NCBI GenBank assembly: GCA_963781345.1 | Contig: CAWAFQ010000014.1 | Span: 739,283-803,282, forward strand | Origin: JBBRHQ01 sp963781345 | GTDB taxonomy: Bacteria > Actinomycetota > Thermoleophilia > Solirubrobacterales > 70-9 | Direction: 5' to 3' | Length of the DNA: 64,000 bases | Shown: positions 43,103-50,856 of the stretch, piece by piece | How positions within the stretch are numbered: position 1 is the stretch's first letter | Layout: each line of letters starts with the position of its first letter | The notes under the pieces: generated by a model | What the model was told of the DNA's origin: nothing | Database searches by the model: none | What the model saw: only the letters and a program-made list of their open reading frames with translations | Translations under genes and position numbers: made by a program

Positions 43103-43840
43103 TCAGCCGCCGGCGGAGGAGCGCCCGCGCTTCGGGCGCAGCTCGTGGACCGAGGGGTCCGGCTGCTCGCCGCCCTCGACCTCGGCCAGGCGGCGCTCGA
43201 GCCGGGAGATCTGCTGCGAGAGCGCCTTGATCGCATCTGCAACCGGATCGGGGAGATGGATCCAATCGGCGTCAGGGCCCTCGACAGGCCTCCCCTCGAC
43301 CCGGACCGGGTGGCCCGGGTTGCCGACGACCGTCGAGCTGGCGGGAACGTCCTCGACGACGACGGTGTTGGCGCCGACCTTGGCGCCGTCGCCGACGCTG
43401 ATCGGCCCCAGCAGCTTCGCCCCAGAGCCGATGGTGACGTTGTCGCCGACGGTCGGGTGGCGCTTTCCCCGCTGAAACCCGGTCCCGCCGAGGGTGACCC
43501 CCTGATAGAGGGTGACGCGGTCCCCGACTTCGGCGGTCTCTCCGATCACCACGCCGGAGCCGTGGTCGATGAAGAAGTCGGAGCCGATCCGCGCCCCGGG
43601 ATGGATCTCGACCCCTGTTACCGCCCGGCTGAGGTAGGCGATCGCGGTCGGCGCCAGCGGAACCTCGGCGTCGTGGAGCACGTGGGCGACCCGGTGGGCG
43701 AGCAGCGCCTGCACCCCGGCCCAGCCGGCGAGGATCTCGGTGGTCGATGTCCCCCGCGCCGCCGGGTCACGGTCCCGCGCAGCGGCGACGTCGGAGCGAA
43801 CCTCCGTGACGACTCTCTTCCATGTCCCGAACCCAAGCAT
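43103..43840 (-). CDS. cysE: serine O-acetyltransferase
   Basis: Makes O-acetylserine from serine and acetyl-CoA for cysteine synthesis. The 245-residue chain has an N-terminal helical region (about 1-70), then the left-handed beta-helix hexapeptide repeats with IGSDFFIDHGSGVVIGETAEVG (catalytic His) and the acetyl-CoA loop YQGVTLGGTG. The tail past the beta-helix is long and coiled (ALSQQISRLERRLAEVEGG), instead of the Ile-terminated peptide that binds CysK in E. coli. The ATG at 43840 begins the family match; the frame is open to 43957. It lies 106 bp downstream of cysK, with hairpin element 2 in the gap. Confidence 0.93.
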   Translation of the reverse strand: MLGFGTWKRVVTEVRSDVAAARDRDPAARGTSTTEILAGWAGVQALLAHRVAHVLHDAEVPLAPTAIAYLSRAVTGVEIHPGARIGSDFFIDHGSGVVIGETAEVGDRVTLYQGVTLGGTGFQRGKRHPTVGDNVTIGSGAKLLGPISVGDGAKVGANTVVVEDVPASSTVVGNPGHPVRVEGRPVEGPDADWIHLPDPVADAIKALSQQISRLERRLAEVEGGEQPDPSVHELRPKRGRSSAGG

Positions 43841-43862
43841 CGTCAGCAAAGGTACCTCGGAC

Positions 43863-43900
43863 CCCCGCATCCCCGGACGCGAAGCGGAGGAGATGCGGGG
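43863..43900 (-). repeat. hairpin element 2: 9-bp stem, 20-base loop
   Basis: CCCCGCATC (43863-43871) pairs perfectly with GATGCGGGG (43892-43900) around the same 20-base loop as element 1 (CCCGGACGCGAAGCGGAGGA). A degenerate tandem copy follows at 43901-43944. It occupies the leader of cysE, 22 bases before the start, in the opposite orientation relative to the downstream gene than element 1. Confidence 0.7.
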
Positions 43901-43946
43901 CAGTCGCATACGGAAGCGGAGCTGAGGAGATGCCGGGCAGTCATCC

Positions 43947-44906
<960 letters not shown>

Positions 44907-44912
44907 CGCCCC

Positions 44913-44918
44913 AACGTA
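44913..44918 (-). promoter_or_regulatory. -10 hexamer TACGTT of cysK, leaderless
   Basis: TACGTT is 6 bases before the ATG at 44906. Confidence 0.45.
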
Positions 44919-44958
44919 GCGGCAGAGGGGAACCGGCGACGGGACCACCCTTGCGGAG

Positions 44959-44964
44959 TATCGT
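44959..44964 (+). promoter_or_regulatory. -10 hexamer TATCGT of the secreted protein at 44987
   Basis: TATCGT precedes a short leader carrying AGGAGG and the ATG at 44987. Confidence 0.4.
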
Positions 44965-44986
44965 GGATGGACCCACAGGAGGAACG

Positions 44987-45397
44987 ATGAGCCTCAGAGT
45001 CGCCCTAGCCGCAGCCTGCACCGCCCTCGTCCTGATCCTCGGTCCCGGAGCCGCCCAGGCAACGCCGGGCCCGGTGATTCCGACCGCCGTGACCGTCGAC
45101 CTCGGAAAGCTGACCACGACCCCCACCGGTGCAACCCTGATCCTGCTGGGCCATGTCACCTCCACCAATCCGAAATGCCTGGACAACAGGACGGTGAAGA
45201 TCAAGTTCTACGGCTCCGGGGGCTCCAACGAGACCCTTGCCGACATCGCGAGGACGGGCAAGAACGGCTACTGGGGCGCCAGCGGCGAGTACTCCGGCTT
45301 CGGGGATGCATCCGTCTTCGTCGCCAGGAAGAGCATCGGCTCCCGCAAGCACCCGCGCTTCTGCGGCACGGCCTTCCTGCCGAGCATTTCGGGCTGA
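44987..45397 (+). CDS. small secreted protein, family member 1 (unrecognised)
   Basis: A 136-residue exported protein with a signal peptide (1-26). Its mature part is clearly homologous to the protein at 52334: shared are TSxNPKCL (Cys64), RTVKIKF, GYWGA (94-98), SGF, and a basic Lys/His/Arg segment followed by a second cysteine (Cys126). Two conserved cysteines suggest one disulfide in a small beta-sandwich. I do not recognise the family. The ATG follows AGGAGG at a good distance. A strong terminator hairpin lies 73 bases downstream. Confidence 0.8.
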   Translation: MSLRVALAAACTALVLILGPGAAQATPGPVIPTAVTVDLGKLTTTPTGATLILLGHVTSTNPKCLDNRTVKIKFYGSGGSNETLADIARTGKNGYWGASGEYSGFGDASVFVARKSIGSRKHPRFCGTAFLPSISG

Positions 45398-45469
45398 GGG
45401 GGCGCGACCGGCGGGCGGCCTCTTCTGGGGCCAGGCGAGACAGCCGCCCGGATTGGCGTCCTCAACGCG

Positions 45470-45497
45470 AAACGCCGGCCATCGGCGGCCGGCGTTT
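45470..45497. terminator. bidirectional 11-bp terminator hairpin
   Basis: AAACGCCGGCC-ATCGGC-GGCCGGCGTTT, with A residues on one flank and T residues on the other, works as a terminator for the secreted protein (plus strand) and for the NTF2-like gene (minus strand). Confidence 0.8.
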
Positions 45498-45551
45498 CCA
45501 AAAGAAAGCTCGCGATCCGGGGGCCGCGAACCGGTTCCGGACGGTGCCGGG

Positions 45552-45947
45552 CTAGGACCAGAACTCGTCCCAGGCGTAGAGGTCGAAGAAGTGCTCGGCG
45601 CCTTCGGTGACCCGGCCGTCCTCGATCTTGAAGGCGAGGCAGCAGTCGACGTCGAGGTGCTTGCCGTTTCGCTCCCCGCTGTTGTGATGGATGGCGATCG
45701 CCCGGCCGTCATCATCGGCGACCACTTCCTTCAGATCGGCCTTGAATGTCCCTTCCGTCTCTCCTCCGTAGCGGCCGAACAGGGCAAAGACGGCGTCGCG
45801 GCCCTCGCGGACGCCCCCGATCGAGCCTTTCCCCGGCGTGCGCCACACGGCGCCCTCGTCGAAGAGCTCGGTGAGCGTATCCATGTCGGCCGCGTTGAAG
45901 GCCTCGTAACCGCGGCGAACAATCTCCGCGTTTTCCTTTGCTCCCAT
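45552..45947 (-). CDS. SnoaL/NTF2-like protein
   Basis: A 131-residue single-domain protein of the SnoaL-like NTF2 superfamily: IVRRGYEAFNAADMDTLTELFDEGAVWRTPG, then GREAVFALFGRYG-type helix and FKIEDGRVTEGAEHFFDLYAWDEFW at the end. Such proteins are isomerases, hydrolases or binding proteins; no catalytic set is decisive here. Of two adjacent ATG codons, the one at 45947 has better spacing from AGGAGG. CGTTAGC repeats lie in the 330-bp region upstream. Confidence 0.82.
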   Translation of the reverse strand: MGAKENAEIVRRGYEAFNAADMDTLTELFDEGAVWRTPGKGSIGGVREGRDAVFALFGRYGGETEGTFKADLKEVVADDDGRAIAIHHNSGERNGKHLDVDCCLAFKIEDGRVTEGAEHFFDLYAWDEFWS

Positions 45948-46276
45948 CATTCCTCCTGTTCGTTGGTCTTGATCCCGCATGGGAACCTAACAGGCCGACC
46001 CTCGAGCATCAGCATGGACCATACCGGCGCTTATGGCGTTGTTCAAAGAAGCCCTGCTAGAAGGACAAAAATGCCGGCATTGGGCTCGGGGTCGGTGCCG
46101 TCCGTTAGCGCCCAGTCCTAACGCGTTCGTTAGCAAATCGAGCCCCGCCGTCCGTGGCAGAATCCCGCCGTGGCCGCAACCTCCCGATCACACGCCGAGA
46201 CGTCGAGCCTCGTTGATCTGGCGGCGCTCGCCGAGCTGCGGGCGACTTGGCATCACGGTGACACCTTTCGTCGCCC
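45948..46276. other. non-coding stretch with CGTTAGC repeats
   Basis: No gene is supported here. CGTTAGC occurs at 46103-46109 and 46128-46134, with its inverse CTAACG at 46118-46123. The composite CGTTAGCGCCC...CGTTAGCARATC reappears at 46995-47016 on the other side of the 178-residue gene. Confidence 0.5.
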
Positions 46277-46813
46277 CTACTTGACGAACACGACGTTAAA
46301 CGACGCGTCTGCGAACGCGCCATCCGTCTCTATGGCGACAAGCGCGTCAGTGTTGGGGGCCGTGCAGGCGCTGCCGGCCGGGAAATCGAGATAGGCGATC
46401 GTGCCGAACGGGGACGTGCTGTTTTTCGCACTCGCGGTGCCAGTGACCGGCGTCTCGGCGAGGTCGAAGCAATAGCGCCCAGGGAATGAGTGGGTGACAC
46501 TGGTCACGCCCGTACCGGAACTCACAACTCCTTCGTCGGTGACCCTTGCGAATGCGCTCACCTGTGGGGCCCCGGCTACCAGGCTCAGGGCCGCTGGGAC
46601 CTGGCTCAGCGTTGACTCGTTGATCTGCTTGCCAGTCACCGTTTCGGTCTTGATCCGGTTGCCGGGAAGCGAGTTCTTCTTCACCGACTTGCCGCTGATC
46701 TTGCTGATCGTGGCGACACCGGCCATGGCCGTGCCCGCCAGCGCCACGCTCAGGGCCACGATTGCGACGATCATCGCCGGTGAGGGCCGCCACCGATTCA
46801 AAAGGCTTCGCAT
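46277..46813 (-). CDS. secreted protein of the Solirubrobacterales KISGK/SLPGNRI type
   Basis: A 178-residue protein with a short cytoplasmic start, one membrane or signal helix (PSPAMIVAIVALSVALAGTA), and then ISKISGKSVKKNSLPGNRIKTETVTGK, a linker repeated in many large paralogous exported families of Solirubrobacterales. The C-terminal part is a beta-rich domain with two cysteines (GRYCFDL and GSACTAP). The role is unknown. GGAGG precedes the ATG. Direct repeats containing CGTTAGC flank the gene on both sides. Confidence 0.8.
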   Translation of the reverse strand: MRSLLNRWRPSPAMIVAIVALSVALAGTAMAGVATISKISGKSVKKNSLPGNRIKTETVTGKQINESTLSQVPAALSLVAGAPQVSAFARVTDEGVVSSGTGVTSVTHSFPGRYCFDLAETPVTGTASAKNSTSPFGTIAYLDFPAGSACTAPNTDALVAIETDGAFADASFNVVFVK

Positions 46814-46994
46814 CTCATCCTCCCGTAGAAGAGTGGTCCCACCCTATGCCGGACCTGTGCGCGAGGTCAAGCGCCCTCGCGAGCGGTCGTGGCGAGCGCG
46901 CCGTGTTGGCGAGGGGCTTGTGCCCCGCCCGCGCTCCGGCGACGATCCGCCGACGCCCTGCGCCGGGAAGACGCTGGAGGCTCCGAGCTCGGCG

Positions 46995-47016
46995 CGTTAG
47001 CGCCCCGTTAGCAGAT
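46995..47016 (+). repeat. CGTTAGC repeat pair upstream of the 178-residue gene
   Basis: CGTTAGC at 46995-47001 and 47006-47012; the 11-base CGTTAGCGCCC is identical to 46103-46113, and the second unit (CGTTAGCAGATC) matches 46128-46139 but for one base. Confidence 0.55.
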
Positions 47017-47023
47017 CCGCCGC

Positions 47024-47045
47024 AAACCGCTCTGCCATACGGTTT
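47024..47045 (-). terminator. weak hairpin after the Rrf2 gene
   Basis: AAACCG and CGGTTT pair around a 10-base loop, directly after the stop codon at 47049. Confidence 0.35.
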
Positions 47046-47048
47046 ACG

Positions 47049-47447
47049 TCAGATGTAATACATCTCCGAGCCCGACTCCTCGGCCTCGCGGCGGGCGATC
47101 TCGGCGATCGTCGTCTGGGCGAAGACCTTGCGCAGGGCGCTGACGCCCTCCGCCCAGATGCCGCCGGCCTCGTCCGCCTCCTGACCGATCTTGCCGTCGA
47201 GAGCCTGGACCACCTCGAGGACCTCGATCTCGTCGGCGGGTCGCGCGAGCGTGTAGCCGCCCTTCATTCCGCGATGGCTGTTGAGGAGGCCGGAGCGGCG
47301 CAGGGTCGAGAAGAGCTGCTCGAGGAACTGCTCGGGCATGCCGCGGCGCTCGGCAAGCTCCTTGATCGGCACCGGGCGATCACCCGAGCGGGCGAGCTCG
47401 GCCATCGCGATGACCGCGTAGCGGGATTTCGAGGTGACCGAGATCAC
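47049..47447 (-). CDS. Rrf2-family transcriptional regulator without Fe-S cysteines
   Basis: A 132-residue winged-helix protein: SVTSKSRYAVIAMAELA, the recognition helix region RGMPEQFLEQLFSTLRRSGLL and HRGMKGGYTLARPADEI. The three cysteines that hold a Fe-S cluster in IscR and NsrR are absent, as in CymR, the cysteine regulator of Bacillus, which works through CysK. cysK and cysE lie 2-4 kb away, so a role in sulfur control is plausible but unproven. The frame is open to 47852, but GTG at 47447 fits the family. It is divergent from the response regulator. Confidence 0.88.
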   Translation of the reverse strand: MISVTSKSRYAVIAMAELARSGDRPVPIKELAERRGMPEQFLEQLFSTLRRSGLLNSHRGMKGGYTLARPADEIEVLEVVQALDGKIGQEADEAGGIWAEGVSALRKVFAQTTIAEIARREAEESGSEMYYI

Positions 47448-47598
47448 CGCTTCTTTGTACCGCACCACCCGGAGGCCGACCGGAAGTTCGCAAAGGGCGG
47501 GAATCGGTGTGCGCGGCTCGGCGCCGCTCGGATAGGATCGGATCCCAGGAGGCGGGGAGCAAGAAGACCCCGAACGACGGGTAGATCGGAGGCTTCCC

Positions 47599-48219
47599 CT
47601 GAGCGAGCGCCCACGCTGTTTGGTTATCGACGGACATCCGCTTGTCCGCCTCGGCGCGCGCATACTGCTCGCCGACGACTTCGACGTCGAGGAGGCCCCG
47701 ACTCGCCGCGAGGCCGTCGAGCTGATCCGCGACGTCGGCAGCTTCGATGTCGCGATCATCGACATCCGGCCGTGGCGGAACGGCGCCGACGAGGAGCTCA
47801 GCGGATCCGAGGCGATCCGGGTCATCCACCGGGCCGAGCCCAGCCTCGGCATCGTCGCCCACGGGGAGCGCCCCGAACGCCAGATCGCGACGACGGCGAT
47901 GGCGGCGGGCGCCAGCGCCTATGTCAGCCGCGGTGCCGAGCCCGGCCGGCTGCGCGAGGCCGTCGAGGCCGCTCTCGGGCACGGCAGCTTCCTCGACCCC
48001 GCGGTGCCGCCGAAGGGGAGCCGCGGCACGCTCACCCGGCGCCAGCGCCAGATCCTGCAGCTGCTCGCCGACGGCGAGTCCACCACCGCGGCAGCCCGTG
48101 AGCTCGGGGTCGGCCCGGAGACGATCAAGAGCCACACGAAGAACATCCTCGCTCGCCTCGGCGCCCGCAACCGCGCCAACGCGATCGCGATCGCCCTGCG
48201 CGAGTCGCTGATCGAGTAG
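47599..48219 (+). CDS. NarL/LuxR-type response regulator
   Basis: A 206-residue protein: receiver domain (about 6-125) with the N-terminal LVIDGHPLVRLG and phospho-acceptor Asp about residue 55 in VAIIDIRPW. The receiver is followed by a LuxR-type HTH (LTRRQRQILQLLADGESTTAAARELGVGPETIKSHTKNILARLGA). No sensor kinase is adjacent. The first standard start codon is TTG at 47620, but that cuts into beta strand 1; CTG at 47599 restores it and has GGAGG exactly 6 bases upstream. I therefore use CTG. Confidence 0.85.
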   Translation: MSERPRCLVIDGHPLVRLGARILLADDFDVEEAPTRREAVELIRDVGSFDVAIIDIRPWRNGADEELSGSEAIRVIHRAEPSLGIVAHGERPERQIATTAMAAGASAYVSRGAEPGRLREAVEAALGHGSFLDPAVPPKGSRGTLTRRQRQILQLLADGESTTAAARELGVGPETIKSHTKNILARLGARNRANAIAIALRESLIE

Positions 48220-48329
48220 CTGCCGACCGGTCATCGCCCGAGGGTCCGGCGCCCCCGGCCGCCGGGTCTTGCCCGAAGCACCACGGCCCCGGCCGGCGGG
48301 TCCCGTCATCGGAAGGGGCGCCACACCTC

Positions 48330-48428
48330 GACGGGCGCCGGGCGGGGCCCTCGCTCAAATCTCGAGTGCCGCCTGTAACGGCGGCACTCTCGATTACAAG
48401 CCGCTCCGGGCCCCGCCCGACGCCCGTC
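48330..48428. repeat. 99-bp nested hairpin
   Basis: Outer arms of 21 bases (48330-48350 and 48408-48428) pair with a single mismatch. Inner arms GAGTGCCGCC (48364-48373) and GGCGGCACTC (48380-48389) pair perfectly around TGTAAC. It may act as a convergent terminator or be a mobile-element remnant. Confidence 0.7.
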
Positions 48429-48533
48429 ATGCCGCGCCCTCTCACCGAAGGCGACGCGACGGCTAGGCCCAGCACCGTACCGGCGGGGTAGCGAGCCGGC
48501 CATCCGATCGTGAGGAGCAGAGCAGTGCCCCCT

Positions 48534-48627
48534 CCGGCGGGTGGCATGGGATGGGAGGACCCATTCCCGAGCACCCGCCGTGGAGCGCAGGGAATGGTGG
48601 GTCCCATCCCATGACAGGACCCGCAGG
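48534..48627 (-). repeat. 94-bp dispersed hairpin repeat, copy B
   Basis: Reverse-oriented copy of 12846-12939, about 90% identical. Here the inner stem is the more perfect one (12 bp around CATGGGATGGGA), while the outer arm has one mismatch. Confidence 0.8.
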
Positions 48628-48691
48628 CCGGGGGCGCTAGTCCCTGGGTGAGCTGCCTGCGACCCGCCGGCCGGGCCGTCGGGGCGATCCC

Positions 48692-49882
48692 CTAGATCCA
48701 GCCCTTGTCGCGCGCAGCCAGAACCGCCTGGGCGCGGTCGACCGCGCCGATCTTGCCGTAGACGTTGTGAAGATGGGTGCGGATGGTCGAGACCGAGAGC
48801 TGCATCTCGCCGGCGATCTGCTTGTAGACCATGCCCTCGGAGAGGTGGCGCAGGACATCGAGCTCGCGCGCCGACAGCGGGCAGGGCTCACTCGATCGCG
48901 GTGTCTCCGGCCGCGGGTAGGGAACCTCGTAGAGAAGCTCGCGGAGCGCCTCGAGGCTGACTCCGCAGCGCTCACAAGTCTCCCGCAGGCGCTCGGGATT
49001 GACCGCCTCCCCCTGGGCGTAGTGGGCGATCATATCGGCGGCGGCGACCATCCCCGCGAGGCCGTCGGCACCGTCGGCATGATGGCGCTCGATCGCGACT
49101 GCTATCCGCTGTGGGATGTTCCATCGCCGCGCCAACACCCCACCGACGAGCGCGTGGTCGATCCCGAGCTGCTCACGCTCGTTGCGGAGGCGCTGTTCGG
49201 GCGTTCGCCCGGCGGCGTCGAAATAGGGCTTGTAGCCGGGATGCAGCCGGGAGATGACCAGCCGGCCGACGTCATGCAGGAGCGCGACCACTGCGAGGTC
49301 GTCGCGGTCGGCGTAGCCGGTGACGCGCGCGATCTGGTCAGCGGCGCGCTGGGTTGCAAGGGCGTGGATCCTGAAGTGCTCTGGGCGAAGCTCCCAGCCA
49401 CCGTTGGACTCGAAGTAGTCATAGACCGGGGCGGTTCCCGCGAGGGCGAGCACGCCCGAGGGCTTGAGCACATTGAGGGCCTCGGGGACGTTGGCGACCC
49501 CCCCGGCCGCCCTCGAGCCGCGGTTGGAGAAGCGCAGCACCGAGATCGTCAGGGCGACGTCGGCCTCAACCGTCTCGACGATCTCAGCGACCCGGGCGGT
49601 CTCGGCGGTGGCGGCGCTCATCACCCGCTCGCGTGATTCGACCAAGACCGGGAAGCGCTCGACGGCTTCGAATGCCTCTGCGAGGCGGCTACCCGGCGCC
49701 GGAGCCGCGCTCTTCGAGGCGTCCTTCTTCGGAAGGCTCTTGGGAACCTCGTGAGTGGCTCCGCGGCCGTTGCTGTGGCTTTTGCCTGCTCCCATGTGGT
49801 TTTCGGTGTGGGTTGCACCAGGACGCCTTTGCGCCATGGGCAATTGATTTCCGCACTCCCTCATCGGCAGATGCAGCCGCAC
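48692..49882 (-). CDS. HDOD-domain protein fused to a LuxR-type HTH
   Basis: A 396-residue protein. About 60 variable N-terminal residues lead into an HDOD domain (about 65-280; ALLHDVGRLVISRLHPGY, GIDHALVGGVLARRWNIP, IERHHADGADGLAGMVAAAD). HDOD is HD-related but the full metal set is not evident. Residues 330-396 are a LuxR HTH (LSARELDVLRHLSEGMVYKQIAGEMQLSVSTIRTHLHNVYGKIGA). A signal-sensing transcription factor is likely. The start is uncertain: GTG at 49882, ATG at 49864, 49837 or 49795. Confidence 0.85.
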   Translation of the reverse strand: MRLHLPMRECGNQLPMAQRRPGATHTENHMGAGKSHSNGRGATHEVPKSLPKKDASKSAAPAPGSRLAEAFEAVERFPVLVESRERVMSAATAETARVAEIVETVEADVALTISVLRFSNRGSRAAGGVANVPEALNVLKPSGVLALAGTAPVYDYFESNGGWELRPEHFRIHALATQRAADQIARVTGYADRDDLAVVALLHDVGRLVISRLHPGYKPYFDAAGRTPEQRLRNEREQLGIDHALVGGVLARRWNIPQRIAVAIERHHADGADGLAGMVAAADMIAHYAQGEAVNPERLRETCERCGVSLEALRELLYEVPYPRPETPRSSEPCPLSARELDVLRHLSEGMVYKQIAGEMQLSVSTIRTHLHNVYGKIGAVDRAQAVLAARDKGWI

Positions 49883-49962
49883 GGTTTAGCCTTGGCGCAA
49901 GAAAGGAATCGGGGGCCGGCAGATGCGAACCCCCCAGGCGAGGCGGCTCTGCGTGGCTGGGG

Positions 49963-50820
49963 CTACTTGATCGAGACCTGTGAGAGCAGGCCTTCGAGGA
50001 AATGGGGCTTACCGCCGTCCCTGTCGGTCAGGGGGCAGAAGAGCACCCAGGTCCCGGCCTTGTCCAGATCAAGATCCGTAACCTGACTCTTCCCCCCGTC
50101 CAGGGCCGCGGTCTCGACGAAGCTCTGCTGATCGACCCACGAAGGGAGACTGTTCGACTGCAGCGCCTGCTTGATCTCTGCGTCGGTGTGCTTGCCCGTT
50201 ATCCGGAAACCGCCGACGAAATGGATCGTATCCTTGCCCTCGCTCTTGAAGGTCAGGGTGTTGGTGCCGGTCTTTAGACCCGAATCGTCCCAGGCGTAGC
50301 TGTCCTTGCCCTTTGCGACGGCGCTCACGGCGGCGCTGGTCTCGGGGAGATCAGCGTCGGAACCGCCACTGACCTCGAACTCCTTGCTCACCGTGGGGGC
50401 GCCACCTGGGCCGCCGAGGTCGGCGACCACGTATTTGCCCTCGCCGAGGTTGACGAATGCGGAGACCGTCTTGCCCGGTGGCACCGCGCCTGTCCCTCCG
50501 TCTGCCCGGATCCAGTCAGGGGTGGTATCGCTGCTGCCGGTGATGACCCCGAGGGCATCCTGACCGGTGTGGTCGCCCTCGATGCCGATCAGCTGCACCG
50601 CATGCGGCGCCTTGCCCTTGTTGGTCACCTTGAGCTTGACGAGGCCGCCGCCTGCCGAGGCCGGCACGTCGTAGGACGCGGCCCCGTTGGACTCGGTGAT
50701 CGTCACCGGCAGGGTGCTGGCGTCGTCCCCTCCTCCCCCGCCGCATCCGGTCAGCGCCGCGACGCCGATCGCGGACACAGCCAGCGCGCTGAGACTGATC
50801 TGCATTCCTTTCAGGCGCAA
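49963..50820 (-). CDS. lipoprotein with cupredoxin-like domains
   Basis: A 285-residue lipoprotein: lipobox ALTGC at residue 26 followed by Gly residues. The first half (about 35-150) has a beta-sandwich look with VKLKVTNKGKAPHAVQLIG. The second half contains IHFVGGFRI and near the end TWVLFCPLTDRDGGKPHF, which resembles a cupredoxin Cys-x-His loop, but a full type 1 copper set cannot be shown. The TTG at 50820 is taken as start because GAGGAG lies 6 bases upstream; ATG at 50805 is the alternative. It may bind copper or be structural. Confidence 0.75.
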   Translation of the reverse strand: MRLKGMQISLSALAVSAIGVAALTGCGGGGGDDASTLPVTITESNGAASYDVPASAGGGLVKLKVTNKGKAPHAVQLIGIEGDHTGQDALGVITGSSDTTPDWIRADGGTGAVPPGKTVSAFVNLGEGKYVVADLGGPGGAPTVSKEFEVSGGSDADLPETSAAVSAVAKGKDSYAWDDSGLKTGTNTLTFKSEGKDTIHFVGGFRITGKHTDAEIKQALQSNSLPSWVDQQSFVETAALDGGKSQVTDLDLDKAGTWVLFCPLTDRDGGKPHFLEGLLSQVSIK

Positions 50821-50856
50821 CTCGAACTCCTCTCGGTTTGCGGGGGGACCCGAGAG

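Larger units (their letters stand above)
48220..48691. other. 470-bp non-coding region rich in hairpins
   Basis: No gene is supported. It holds a partial copy of the 94-bp repeat start (48293-48313), the 99-bp nested hairpin (48330-48428) and repeat copy B (48534-48627). It lies between the convergent response-regulator and HDOD-LuxR genes. Confidence 0.6.

Noticed and set aside
46170..46394. Short plus-strand frame (MAATSRSHAETSS...)
   Set aside because: No ribosome site or homology, and it runs into the 3' end of the opposite 178-residue gene.
48481..48640. Short frames MGPTI... in both copies of the 94-bp repeat
   Set aside because: The similarity of the two peptides is explained by the DNA repeat; there is no coding context.
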